A stretch of 64,000 nucleotides of DNA, from the NCBI RefSeq assembly GCF_001659605.2, contig NC_035169.2:19096263-19160262 (forward strand), written 5' to 3'. Of this stretch, positions 1 through 11,568 are shown in pieces. Every line of letters starts with the position of its first letter. The stretch's first letter is position 1. Below the pieces are notes generated by a model, which worked only from the letters and a program-made list of their open reading frames with translations, did no database searches and was not told the DNA's origin. Origin of the DNA: Manihot esculenta. Taxonomy: Eukaryota > Streptophyta > Magnoliopsida > Malpighiales > Euphorbiaceae. A program made the translations under genes and the position numbers.

Positions 1-2556
1 GGAACTCAAAATGCCCATATCTAGTCCTGAAAGCTGTCTTTGGCACGTCCTCTTCCCTGATCCTCAACTGATGATACCCGGACCTCAGATCTATTTTGGA
101 GAAACAACCCGCTCCTGCTAGCTGGTCGAATAGATCGTCGATCCTTGGCAATGGGTACTTGTTCTTGGTAGTGACTTTGTTCAACTGCCTGTAGTCGATA
201 CAAAGCCTAAGGGATCCATCCTTCTTTCTCACAAACAAAACTGGAGCACCCCAGGGTGAGGTACTCGGTCAGATGAAGCCCTTGTCTACCAACTCCTGTA
301 ACTGCTCCTTCAACTCTTTCAATTCTGCTGGCGCCATCCTGTAGGGAGGGATAGAGATCGGTCGGGTTCCATGCATCAGTTCTATCTCGAACTCTATCTC
401 CCTAGCAGGTGGTAAACCTGGCAGCTCGTCTGGGAACACATCTAAGAACTCTCTAACCACTGGCACCGAGGCGGTCTCTCTAACCTGACTGCTAAGCTCT
501 CTCACATGAGCCAAATACCCCTGATAGCCCCTCCTGAGCAACCTACGAGCCTGAAGAGCTGATATCAGACCTCTAGGTGTACCCCTCCTGTCTCCTCTGA
601 AGACAACCTCAGACCCATCCTGACCTCTGAACCTGACTACCTTGTCCCTGCAGTCCAAGGTAGCACCATGGGTAGATAACCAGTCCATCCCTGGAATGAC
701 GTCAAAATCTGTCAAATCTAGAACCACTAGGTCGGCGGACAAGCATCTTCCCTCAACAAACACAGGACTACACTAGCAAACTGACTCTGCCACTGATGGA
801 TCACACTTGGGTCCACTGACCCAGAGAGGACACTCTAACCCAGAAGTCATCAGACCCACCCTCCCCACGGCTCTCGGAGCGATAAAAGAATGAGATGCAC
901 CAGGGTCCATCAAGGCATACACATCTGAACAACCAATAATTAAGTTACCTGCCACCACGGTGTTAGATGTATCTGCCTCCTACTGTGTCATTGTGAAGAT
1001 CCGTGCTGGAGCTGATGGACCTTCACCTCGGAAACCCGCTGAAGAAGAGGCTGCCCCTCTCCCTCTGCCTCTGCCACTGGCCTGAGTCATGGCTGGAGCC
1101 GCTGGCTGCGCTACACTGCCTGAAGCTGTCTGCTGGGACTGAGCCATCGGGACTGCTCTTGGACATTCTCGAGCCATATGCCCCTCCTGACCACATCTGA
1201 AGCAGGCGTTCGTCCCAAACCGACATACTCCCTTGTGTGGCCTACCACACTTCGCACAAACTGCATTATCCGCACCAGAGCTTGAGCCACTCCCAAATCC
1301 CAGACTAGACTTAACCTTGTTCCAGAACTTATTCTTCTTACCCTTAGGCTTACCCCATCTCTTACTGCCTGAAGCTGCTGCACTCAAGGTAGAGGGATCT
1401 AACCTTCCCCCACCCGGAGTTTTTGAACCAGAAGATTGTGCCACTGTCTGCTTAACTGTCCCCTGAATGATGGCACTGGCCTCCATTTTCCTGGCCATAT
1501 CTGCTATGGCATGGAAGCTCTCCCTGTCCATGGACTGAATCAAGGAGGAATACCTGGAATGAAGTTTCATGACATACCTCCTTGACCTCTTCGAATCTGT
1601 ATCCAGACTCTGCCCAGCAAAAGGCAACAGCTCCAAGAATCTGTCGGTGTACTCCTCTACACTCATTTCATCCGTCTGCCTCAACTGCTCGAACTCTATC
1701 ATCTTCAGCTCTCTTGAACTATCGAGAAAAGCCCATCCTGCAAACTTGTTCGCAAACTCTTCCCAAGTCATGCTGTCCACTCTCGGGTTCACATAATTCT
1801 TGAACCACTCTCGTGCCTTCTTGCACTTAAGCGTGAACCCGGCCATCTGAATGGCTCTGCTGTCATCAGCCCCAATCTCCTCTGTGATCACTTTAACCCT
1901 TTCAAGATACACAAATGGGTCATCCCTTTTTTCATACTGAGGAGCACCCAGTTTCATGTAATCGGTCATCCTGACCTTGCTCCCACTGGCTGAGCTAGGT
2001 CTAGAAGGTTGAGTAACTGGGGCTGCTGGTTCTGTAGGTGGTGGAGGTGGTGCAACATTTTCTGAGGTAGGGTTTGCTGGATTTGGATAGTAAGGTGGGG
2101 GTGGATACATTGGGTATTGCGAATATGGTGGGTAGTATGGTGGGTATGGCATCTGTGTGGGATAAGGGGTGAAGCTAGGGTAATCCGATGTACCTCCCAT
2201 CGAATACCCGGGATTTTGCGAGAAGTGTGGGTAGTGGGGTGGCTGAACAAATCCCGAGGCCTGAGTGCCTCCTTGGGACTCTCCCATTCCCTCTTCTGAC
2301 ATGCTAATTCCAGATTGCCATCCCTCCTCTGCTCTACATCCATATCATCCCCCATGTCCTCTGACGCTCCTCCCTGAATTGTTCCCCTGACTGATCTGCT
2401 CCTACCCAGATCCAGAGACCTTCTAGGGTCTCTTGCTGCTCTATCGCGGTTAGACCTACTAGACATTGCCCTAGGCAATGCTGGAGGACGGGTGCTCATG
2501 CCCTCATCCTCAGGTGGTACTCCAGTCAATCTTGCTGATCGACGAGTTCCCCTCAT
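1..2556 (-). pseudogene. gag-pol: gag-pol polyprotein of copy B: gag, protease, start of RT (broken)
   Basis: The protein starts at an ATG at 2556, where copies B, C and D share the N-terminus MRGTRRSARL. Gag has a Pro/Tyr-rich segment, a retrotransposon gag core (WFKNYV, then EFANKFAGWAF) and a CCHC knuckle (CFRCGQEGHMAREC). Protease follows with the active-site motif DPGASHSFI (near 890-910). RT begins with the [21 protein letters not shown] block at about 190-245 and runs off the window. Breaks: a frameshift near 2305 in gag, TAG at 980-982 at the gag-protease junction, TAG at 773-775 in protease, and TGA at 269-271 where copies C and D read Arg. The three stops look like C-to-T changes at CAG, CAG and CGA. 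Confidence 0.85.
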
Positions 2557-2814
2557 CCTGTTTTCTGAAAAACAATATACATCACAAGCAAACATTAGTA
2601 TCATATGGTTCATGTGGGCACACATGAACCCGCATCACATACATCACATATCCTAACATATCATTAATGCACATGCATATTATCATGGCATTTCACATTA
2701 TCATACAAGACAGGACTCCACATCCTATCCTAGTGGACATGATCTTCCTATTGTGCTTGACCTTCTATAACACCTATGAGCCCGACACTCTAGGTCCGAC
2801 CATATAAACCTAGG

Positions 2815-2826
2815 ACTCTGATACCA
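2815..2826 (-). other. Primer-binding site of copy B (initiator Met tRNA)
   Basis: On the minus strand the sequence is TGGTATCAGAGT, three bases inside the LTR end. It matches the complement of the plant initiator-Met tRNA 3' end (TGGTATCAGAGC) at 11 of 12 positions. It marks the 5' LTR/internal boundary and fixes the element's orientation. Confidence 0.8.
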
Positions 2827-2829
2827 TTC

Positions 2830-5144
2830 TGTAACGACCCAAAATCGGACCGCTACCGGCGCTAGGATCCGGGTCGACTTAAGGCCGCCGGGACCCGTAG
2901 CAAGCCTAACATGCATCCTGCTTAATCCCATACATGATCAACAACATACATAAAAATTTAAAACTTTTCTTTCCATACACATCAACCATACTCAACCTGT
3001 GCATGCACTGTAAATAACATAAATCATAAACATTGATCCCTCTGTGGGATCTCATCAGTGCCCCCAAAAGGGTGACATAACATATGTTGAGTTGATTGCA
3101 TAAATGACATAAAAGATCCAAGATCATGAATTAGAAGGGATAACAACACTCTATGGTCAAGCACACCTCTAATATCCATAAACATCATTACATAACTATA
3201 CTGTACTTTTACATTACATCGTTCTACGATTTGTCATGTCCACATTCTATCTATTACATGCACAAGCTTTACTCTAACCGACCTCCTCTTCTATCCTGTA
3301 CCTGTAAGCCTGGGGGTAAAAGGGAGAGGGGTGAGCTAAAAGCCCAGTGAGTAGAACTATAAAATATATTAACACTATGCTCCAATGAAATGCATCATAA
3401 CACAGACAATTCACATAAGGGTTGGGTGAACTTGTCACCAATTAGTCCAAGCTAACTCTGTGCCAGGCTGTAGCATGGGGTGCTGGTCTTCCTGTCATAC
3501 ATACATTACTTACCATTGTCCCAGGGCCTCCTCTGGGCTCCTGGTCTTCGAGTCCCATAACCATGCCAGGCCGTAGAATGGGGTCCTGGTCTTTCCTTAC
3601 TCTGTGCCAGGCCGTAGAATGGGGTCCTAGTCTTCCTGTCATGGACTAATTGGGTCATCCAACATCCACCCACATCAACAACAATCGATGCAATACGGCA
3701 TATTCGTGAAAACTAATGCAATCATCCTATTGCGTAATCATGATGCATGAAACATGATAAAACATTAAATTTCTCAACTTAAAAGATTAAGTTTTGTTCC
3801 ACTCACCTCTGGCAGACTCTGACAACACCGAAGCAGCTGAACTCACTGTTGGGGTCCTCGGTTCCTCGGATCCGAACCTACACAGGTGGACTCAAATGAG
3901 GGACCAAACATACCTGAACATAACTATAAACTACTCCCCAAAAACCCCCTAAAACATCATGAAACAACCATAGAAAAACATGCAAAGGAGGCCTGGACAG
4001 GGCACTTTCGGCGGCAGGTTCGGCGGCCGAAAGTCCCTCCAGAGCCGAAAGTCAGGCAGGTTCGGCGGCACCTTCGGCGGCCTAAACTCCCAGACAGAGA
4101 CGAAACTCATGCATGTTCGGCGGCACCTTCGGCGGCCGAAACTGCCAGACAGAGACGAAAGTCTCCTTTCGGGGGCAAGCTTCGGCAGCCGAAAGGCTGC
4201 CTCCCCAGCCATGTTCGACGGCCGAAAGTCCTTCGGCTGCCGAACCTGGTTTCTGCCAAAGTGCAGAAACTTGGCTCCCTTTGCACATTTCGCCTCCAAA
4301 CCTTTCCAACATGCATCAAACCTATTCTACAACACACAAACACAAGCATACATGTTCCTAGGGGCTTCAAACCATCATAAACCCCATCTACAACACATCA
4401 AGCATCCACATTGTTCATGAACATACATTTATACCCATAAACATAACCATAACCTAAACATGCATTCTACTCCATAGATCTACTTAAAACTTACTTTAAA
4501 CATGCAATGAGCTTAAGATCGGCTCTTACCTCTTGAAGATCGAGAGAGAGACGACCTAAACTCGAAGTTGGGAGAGCTTGAGTTCTTGAACCTCCAAGCT
4601 CCAAAACTTTGCTCAAATGCTCAAATCTTCAAAATAAAGTTAAAACAAATGAAAATCTTGAAAGATCTAGAGGAAAGACGCCAAAGATGGGTGAGGGGCG
4701 GCGGAGACTCACCTTGGCCGAAAATGGGGAAAAAGCTCGCCCGTTTTCTGCTAAGGGACCCTTTTATAGTGGCTGGCCAGACCACGTTCGGGGGCCGAAT
4801 GTGCCTCCGCATGCATGCCATGTTCGGTGGCCGAACTTGAGGTTCGGCGGCCGAACCTGGACTTCCCTCACTTATGCTTTTGGGGGCCTAAAGCACACCC
4901 GCAACGCATGCATGTTCGGCGGCCGAACTTGAGGTTCGGCGGCCGAACTTGAGGTTCGGCGGCCGAACCTGAGTTTTCCTCCAATGCTATTTTCATGCAA
5001 AAACTCATTTTCTTTCATGCTTAAAACATAAAACACATTAAAACATTTTATAAAAACATGGTTTTACCCTACTAGAGGCTTCCGACATCCGAAATTCCAC
5101 CGGACGGTAGGAATTTCGATACCGGAGTCTAGCCGGGTATTACA
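2830..5144 (-). repeat. 5' LTR of Tekay copy B (2315 bp)
   Basis: On the minus strand the LTR begins TGTAATACCCGGCTAGACTCCGG and ends with GTCGTTACA, giving the canonical TG...CA ends shared by all six Tekay-type LTRs in this window. It holds a minisatellite-like stretch (about 3460-3640, repeated 'gtgccaggc(c)gtagaatggggt' units), a TATA box near 4761-4769, and many copies of the palindrome TTCGGCGGCCGAA. Three head-to-tail 20-bp units of that palindrome lie at 4914-4969. Apparent ORFs across this stretch are read-through of these repeats and do not code for proteins. Confidence 0.9.
4761..4769 (-). promoter_or_regulatory. LTR TATA box, copy B
   Basis: The minus strand reads CTATAAAAG in the context CCACTATAAAAGGG. 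The same context recurs at the matching position in copies D, E and F, so this is the likely core promoter dividing U3 from R. Confidence 0.6.
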
Positions 5145-6624
5145 GTTGGAGTTGTCTGGTACAGGTGCTTTGATAGCCCAGATGAGAGTGGCACCCGTGT
5201 TTCTAGAGCAGGTGGCTCAGAAACAGCATGAGGACCCAGAGTTAGTGAAGATTGCCAGGACTGTTCAGTCAGGCAAGAATGAAGAGTTCAGATTTGACAG
5301 CAAAGGGATCCTCCGCTATGGGAATAGATTGTGTGTACCAGATGACGTAGGTCTGAAGGGAGACATTATGAGAGAGGCTCATAATGCCAGATACAGCGTT
5401 CACCCTGGAGCCACCAAAATGTATCAAGATCTGAAGAGAGTTTATTGGTGGCCAGCTATGAAAAGAGAAGTGGCACAATTTGTGTCAACCTGCGAAATAT
5501 GTCAGAGGGTGAAGCTGGAACATCAGAAGCCGGCTGGAATGCTTAACCCACTACTGATTCCAGAGTGGAAATGGGAGAATATCGCTATGGATTTTGTGGT
5601 GGGGTTACCGGCAACGTCCAACAGATTGAACTCCATATGGGTGATTGTGGACAGACTGACCAAATCTGCTCACTTCATCCCTGTCAGGAGTGGCTATTCT
5701 GTAGACAAGTTGGCGCAGGTGTATATTGATGAGGTTGTCAGGTTGCATGGGGTTCCTGTTTCAATAGTGTCTGATAGAAGACCCCAGTTCACCTCCAGGT
5801 TTTGGCAGAGTCTGCAGAATGCTATGGGTACCAGGTTAGATTTTAGCACTGTTTTCCATCCTCAGACGGACGGGCAATCAGAGAGGACCATCCAGACAAT
5901 AGAGGATATGCTCAGAATGTGTGTGCTGGATTTTGGCGGTTCTTGGAGGCAGCATCTACCTTTGGTGGAGTTTGCCTACAATAACAGCCATCATGCTAGC
6001 ATAGGGATGGCTCTATGTGAGGCTTTGTATGGAAGGAAGTGCAGGTCACCTATTTGTTGGGAAGAAGTTGGAGAAAGGGCCTTGACAGGGCTTGAGCTAG
6101 TAGAGATAACTAGCAGAGTGGTGCCCATAATCAGAGAAAGGATCAAGACTGCTACTAGCAGGAAGAAGAGTTATGCAGATATTCGCAGCAGGCAAGTGGA
6201 GTTTCAAGAGGGGGATTTGGTATTGCTCAAAGTGTCTCCAATGAAAAGGGTGATTTGGTTCGGGAAGAAAGGTAAGCTAGCTCCACGGTACGTCGGACCC
6301 TTTGAGATCTTGCAGAAGATTGGGAATGTATCGTACAAGTTGGACTTACCTGCTTCTATGGAAAGAATCCATCTGATTTTCCATGTTTCCATGTTAAGAA
6401 AGTTCGTGTCAGATCCGGGCAAGGTTCTTAGTGAGCCTGATGTGGAGATCCAAGAAGATCTCACCTATGTTGAGCAGCCAGTACGAATCCTAGACACCCA
6501 GATCAGAAAGTTGAGAAACAAGGAAATCCCGATGGTGAAAGTCCTTTGGAATCACCACAACATTGAGGAGTGTACCTGGGAGACACGGGAGTCCATGCTC
6601 CAGCAATATCCTCATCTCTTCTAA
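5145..6624 (+). pseudogene. 3' part of pol of copy A: integrase with chromodomain (5' truncated by copy B)
   Basis: An open frame runs from the copy B junction to a TAA at 6622-6624; the true polyprotein start is lost. Residue numbers count from 5146. The N-terminal zinc-binding domain shows H79, H86, C116 and C119. The DDE core shows D149 (MDFVVG), D210 and E246, exactly 35 residues apart, as in retroviral-type integrases. One oddity is SDRRPQF, where copies C and D have SDRGPQF, next to the second Asp. The C-terminus (about 435-492, VRILDTQIRKLRNKEIPMVKVLW... ending TWETRE) looks like the chromodomain of chromoviruses, which guides insertion to chromatin. The frame is free of stops, but without gag, protease and RT in this window the element cannot be judged complete. 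Confidence 0.85.
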
Positions 6625-6710
6625 GGTGAGTTTTATGTGCTTTGCAAGTATGTTCATGTTTTATGCTATGCATGTGTTGTTTGGTGAACATTCAGGGACG
6701 AATGTTCTTA

Positions 6711-6722
6711 AGGGGGGAAGAA
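6711..6722 (+). other. Polypurine tract of copy A
   Basis: The run AGGGGGGAAGAA lies directly against the 3' LTR start at 6723. It is the expected plus-strand primer site of an LTR retrotransposon. The mirrored tracts of copies C (11498-11511) and D (53157-53170) occupy the same place. Confidence 0.75.
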
Positions 6723-8290
6723 TGTAATACCCGGCTAGACTCCGGTATCGGAATTCCTACCGTCCGGTGGAATCTCGGATGTCAGAAACCTCTAGAAGGG
6801 TAAAATCATGTTTTCATAAAATGTTTTAATGTGTTTTATGATTTTAAGTAAGAAAGAAATTGAATTTTGAATGAAAAAGTCCAAGGAGGCATTTCCAGGT
6901 TCGGCCGCCGAACGTGGGATAGTTTAGGGGGGCAAGTTTGGCTTTTGAAAGTGGCTCAGGTTTGGCCGCCGAATCCCATGTTCGGCCGCCGAACTTGCAT
7001 GAGTTTTGGAGGCACCTTAGGCTGCCGAAGGTGGTCTGGTTAGCCCCTATATAAGGGCTGCATGGCCAAAACGGGTGAGTTTTCTCCCCATTTTCGGCCA
7101 ACGGTGAGTCCATGCTCTCCCATGGTTGTTTTTGATGATTTTCGTCAAATCCTTTAAGTTTTAACAAGTTTTATCTTGGTTTGAAGATATTTGAGCAAAA
7201 AGAGCAAGTTTTGGAGCTTGGAGACCAAAGGAGCGAGATCTCTCCCATCTCCGAGTTAGATCGCCTCTCCTCTCGATCTTTAAGAGGTAAGAGTAGATCT
7301 TTAGCTCATTTTATGTTTTAAGTAAGTTTTATGAAGATTGTGGGGTAGAAATGCATGTTTAGGTTATTTTGAGTTTATGGGTTAATGTTGAGTTTTGAGC
7401 AATGTGGGTTGTTTATGTATGTTTGATGTGTTGTAGTTGGGGTTTAGGTTAGTTTGGGACCCCTATATGCTTGTTGGCTTGAGTTGCTTGTTGTAGAATA
7501 GATAAATGCATGATTGAATGTTTTGGGAGGCAAATGTGCATGTTGGAGGCTGAGTTCTGCCCTTTGGAAGAACTCAGGTTCGGCAGCCGAAGGGACTTTC
7601 GGCCGCCGAACCTGCCTGTGGAGGCCAGCCTTTGGCTGCCGAACCCTGCCCCCGAAAATAGACTTCGGCTCTGGAAGGGAGTTTCGGCCGCCGAAGGTGC
7701 CGCCGAACATGCATGAGTTTCGTCTCTGGAAGGAACCTTCGGCCGCCGAAAGTGTCGCTGAAGGTGCATGACTTTCGTCTCTGGAGGGACTTTCGGCCGC
7801 CGAACCTGCCGCCGAAAGTGCCCTGTCCAGCCCTCCTTTGCATGATTTCTATGATTGTTTTAAGGTGTTTTAGGGGGGGTTTTTGGGGAGTATTTTAGAG
7901 TCTCATTCATGTATGTTTGGTCTCTCATTTGAGTCCACCTGTGTAGGTTCGGACCCGAGGAACCGAGGACCCCAGCAGTGAGACAGCTGCTTCAGTGTCT
8001 TGTCAGAGCTAGCCAGAGGTGAGTGGAATAACTCTCTATGTTTCAAAGCAAATAATGAAAGTTTTAGCATGATTCACGCATCACGAATGCCATGAGATAT
8101 ATTAGGGTGCTTGCATTAGAATTCACGAATATGCTGCATTGCATATTATGTTGTTGATGCGGATGAATGTTAAATGATCCATTAGCCTTCATATGTTATG
8201 ACATGATGATAGGATATGGAAGTCCAGGCGTGCCTGCTCTACGCCCCTGGCACTATGTAAGAGAAAGTCCGGGCGTGCCTGCACTACGCC
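6723..8290 (+). repeat. 3' LTR of copy A, left part (split by the Athila element)
   Basis: The LTR starts TGTAATACCCGGC just after the polypurine tract. It contains a TATA box (7047-7056), GCC-rich palindromes of the TTCGGCCGCCGAA type at about 6898-7030 and 7580-7810, and minisatellite units at about 8220-8290. It stops abruptly at 8290 where the Athila element begins and resumes at 28299. The 5-bp duplication ACGCC at 8286-8290 and 28294-28298 proves the split is a transposon insertion. Confidence 0.9.
7047..7056 (+). promoter_or_regulatory. LTR TATA box, copy A
   Basis: CTATATAAGG in the context GCCCCTATATAAGGGC is at the same relative position as the TATA motifs of the other Tekay LTRs here. 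Confidence 0.6.
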
Positions 8291-9347
8291 TGATAGAGCA
8301 TATTTTAGGCCATATTATCATGATCTTAATGATGTTTATTTGCACCTTTTCTGCCTAATTTTGTGGTTTTGTTCATGTTTTGCAGAAATTAGGTGTGAAA
8401 AGACAATCTGGAGAAAATGCTCTTAAAACTGCCAAAAAAAGTGCCAAATATGGAAAGTTTTCAGAAAAGGAAAGTTTTCATATATGCAAAGTTCCAAATC
8501 AGGAAAGTGTCAGACAGCACAGTCAGCAAACTGTCCGAAATTCGAACTGCATAATCTTTCTTGCCTTATTTAGAACATGTGCCAAGAAAGGAAAGTTTTC
8601 AAATAAGGCAGGTTTTCAGAAAAGGTAAAGTCTTCAAATGAGGAAAGTGCAGAGACAAAAGCAAATAAGGAAAGCTCAGTCAGGAAATTATTTGAATTTC
8701 GAATCACAGATCTTTCTTTCCTTGTTCAAAGATGTGCATATACTGCAGCAGTCATATCTTCCAATTTAGGCAGCAAGATCTCATGAAGGCACGCTTGCCT
8801 CTTCTGCGTTCAGCGTTTAAAATTCAAACGAAGGCTCCACCTAAAAAGGAAAGACTTAGCAGATCCACTTTCCCTCTTGCATTCAATGACTGCGCACTAC
8901 TTGCCTTCTGCAACATGATCCGCGCGCCACTCTCTATTCAGAAAGGAAATCTCAATGCACTTGGCCTTTATTCAGTCCAGGTTCAAGATTCCAAAGAGGC
9001 ACCATCTAAATAGGAAGTTTGGACAGCATATACTGCCTATACCGAGACAATCTGCGCACCACCTTCCTTCTACATTCAAATCCGCGCGCCTCTCCTTCCT
9101 GATCAAGACCAAGCCGCATGCAACCTTCCTTCTGAAGACGTGAGCACGCCTCCTTCCTCTTCTGGTATCCTTGGATCACTCTTCCTTCCTTTTCAGACAC
9201 AAGGTACGCTCTTTTCCTATTCCGAAAGCCATCTGCGCGCACCTGCCTTCTGAAGTGCATGCAATCCGATTCTTTCCTCTTCTGCAACAATATGGGCAGC
9301 CTCTACACTAATTAGGAAGAAAAGAAGACCTAGGGCAGCACCTAAAC
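8291..9347 (+). repeat. Athila 5' LTR, U3 part
   Basis: This matches the 3' LTR from 26287 to about 27309, with scattered substitutions and a roughly 32-bp extra segment near 9091-9122 that the 3' LTR lacks. Copy C cuts it at 9347, directly upstream of the TATA box. Confidence 0.9.
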
Positions 9348-11497
9348 TGTAACGACCCCAAAATGGACCGTCACCGGCGCTAGGATTCAGGTCGGCTTAA
9401 GGCCGCCAGAACCCGTAGCAAGCCTGCTATACTCTCTGTGTACCTGTAAACCTCATACATGATCATACATTTTCTGTGAAAATAAAACTCTTTTCTGAAC
9501 CAAGGCTTAACCTGTGCATGCACTATCTCTGTACTCTGTACTCATGTACTCTGTACTCTGTATCCCTGACTAGAGCTTGCTCTAGATGGGTTAACTCATA
9601 CCTGTTAAGCCTGGTTTTCACATACAGGAAAACATATATACATATACAGATCATGTACAAAACATACATCCCTAGGTCAAGCATCAACTAGTACATCTCT
9701 TTAATATTACATGTCCACTCTAAGCTATTACAGATCTCTTTACTTTTTCTGTACTCTGCTGGACTGTCCCTGTACACTGTACACTGAACCTGCAAAACTG
9801 GGGTTAAGGGAGTGGGATGAGCTCTATAGCCCAGTGAGTAGAACAGTAAAACATCTCAGTAAAATATGATCTCATGGAATGCACCATATCACAGACAAGC
9901 CACATCAAGAGTAAACCTGTCACCACATAGTCCCAGTAACTCTGTGCCAGGGCGGAGAATCGAGCACCTGGTCTTCCTGTCATATATGTATATGTGTATA
10001 TAACACCTCTGTACTTACCATTGCCAGGGCGTAGTCAAAGGCTCCTGGACTTTGCTATACCTGCCAGGGCGTAGTCAAAGGCTCCTGGACTTTGCTATAC
10101 CTGCCAGGGCGTAGTCAAAGGCTCCTGGACTTCCTGTCTGAGACTATTGGATCATTCAGCATTCACTCACATCACCAAATAACGATGCAATGCAACATAT
10201 TCGTGAATACTAATGCAATCAACCTATGGAATAAACATGATGCATGAGATATGCTAAAAGCAGTTGGTGGTTCAATTAAAAGTCATAAGTTTAGTTCCAC
10301 TCACCCCTGGCTATCTGGACTGACTGACTCTGCAGGCTCTGAACCTCTGAAGCAGTACTCACTGCTGCTCTCTCTGGTTCCTCTGATCTGTACCTATACA
10401 GATGAACTCAATGAGGGACCAAACAAGTGTATGAATAACTCTCTTAAACTCCCCAAGAATCCCCTTAATCTCCCTCTAAAACTCATGCAAAGCATGTAAA
10501 GGAAAGCTGGACAGGATACTTTCGGCGGCAGGTTCGGCGGCCGAAAGTCCTCTCCAGAGACGAAACTCAAGCACCTTCGGCGGCACCTTCGGCGGCCGAA
10601 TCCCCCAAACAGAGCCGAACATGCAAAAACACTCGGGGGCAAGCTGTGGCAACCAAGCCACCATGCAGGAGGTTCGGCGGCCGAATGATCCTTCGGCTGC
10701 CGAACCTGAGTTCATCCAGAACTCAGCTTCAACGGCAAACCATCTTCTCCTTTCCTTCAACCACTCAAACCATATATACTCCAACTCCTCAACACACATA
10801 TACTCATGTATATGATCACAAGGGTCCACAACTATCTAATAACCCCAAACAACAAATCAACCATAACACAGAAACATGTATACATGCAATAAAACATCAA
10901 AACTATCATTAATACCCTACGCCTACATCTCCTTCCACAAATCCCCCTAAAACCTTCAGAAAACATAAAAACATATTCTAGAACATCACTTACCTCCTGG
11001 AACAAGAAGATGAGTGAGCTAAACAAAGGAAAATGGATCAACTCTTCTTCACCCTCACTAACTCTCCACGAGCAAACTCCTGCATGAGCTGCTCAAACTG
11101 AGCAAATAAAGCATAGGAGACGTGGCCAACTTCTGGACATGATCTGGTGATAACACCTGTCCAAAATGCTGACTAAGGGATACAACACTGCTGGCTAAGC
11201 AACTCAGCTTCGGCTGCCAAATCGCATGCAAAACCATGCAACATTCGGGGGCCGAACCTGAACTTCGGAAGCCAAACATTGGGCACTTTCGGCGGCCGAA
11301 CTTATCTTCGGCGGCCGAACTTGGCTCCTCTGCCTTGGTTGAAATGTTCATTTCAACTCAAAACTATCGACCTGTAAAACCATAAAACACATCATAACCC
11401 TTAGAAAACATAACTCCTACCCTTATCTAGAATCCCAACACCCCGGATTTCACCAGACAACAGAAATTCCGGTGCCGGATTCTAGCCGGGTATTACA
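9348..11497 (-). repeat. 3' LTR of copy C
   Basis: The LTR runs from TGTAACGACC to GGGTATTACA on the plus strand. It has three perfect 40-bp minisatellite units (10022-10141) and TTCGGCGGCCGAA-type palindromes (10520-10710, 11280-11325). It is a different subfamily from copies B and D: the ends match, but the inner U3 region differs and I see no TATA motif at the usual place. Confidence 0.93.
10022..10141. repeat. 40-bp tandem repeat (three units) inside the copy C LTR
   Basis: Each unit starts TGCCAGGGCGTAGTCAAAGG. The unit starts are at 10022, 10062 and 10102. The other LTR of copy C has the same array at about 17370-17489. Equivalent but diverged arrays lie in the LTRs of copies B (about 3460-3640) and D (about 51540-51700 and 58970-59120), so this minisatellite is ancestral to the family. 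Confidence 0.85.
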
Positions 11498-11511
11498 TTC
11501 TCCCCTCCTTA
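11498..11511 (-). other. Polypurine tract of copy C
   Basis: The minus strand reads TAAGGAGGGGAGAA directly against the 3' LTR. This is the plus-strand DNA priming site expected there. Confidence 0.75.
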
Positions 11512-11568
11512 AGAACATTCGTCCTCGAATGGTCCTAAAACAACAAAAACAAAAACATAAGGAGGAAA

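Larger units (their letters stand above)
1..5144 (-). mobile_element. Tekay/Del-type Ty3-gypsy element, copy B (partial, 5' half)
   Basis: This is the 5' half of a chromovirus-type LTR retrotransposon read on the minus strand. From right to left it has a 5' LTR (2830-5144), an initiator-Met primer-binding site, gag, protease and the start of reverse transcriptase; the rest lies beyond base 1. Its right edge abuts a plus-strand integrase of the same family (copy A) at 5144/5145, so copy B most likely inserted into copy A. The expected TSD at the right edge would be GTTGG (5145-5149), and the matching copy lies outside the window. The clade call rests on the long LTRs, the initiator-Met primer site and the protein motifs. 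Confidence 0.85.

Noticed and set aside
3886..4420. Overlapping frames with repeated GGR, RPPK and AAE strings on both strands (also near 7444-7843, 10394-10829, 17741-18259, 52021-52413, 59403-59835)
   Set aside because: They come from the GCC-rich palindromes in Tekay LTRs, which lack stops in several frames. They differ between copies and have no domain.
5146..5160. Start of the copy A integrase frame read as a real translation start
   Set aside because: The first codon is TTG at an insertion junction; the true polyprotein start was further upstream.
8380..9143. ORFs in the Athila LTR (also 26376-27215)
   Set aside because: They lie in LTR sequence, differ by indels between the two LTRs and contain no known motif.
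9476..9691. Small ORF repeated identically at 16823-17038
   Set aside because: It is the same position in the two LTRs of copy C, so identity follows from the LTRs and not from protein selection.
10022..10141. CRISPR-like evenly spaced repeats
   Set aside because: The units are head to tail without spacers, lie inside a plant LTR and occur in both LTRs of the element. This is a minisatellite.
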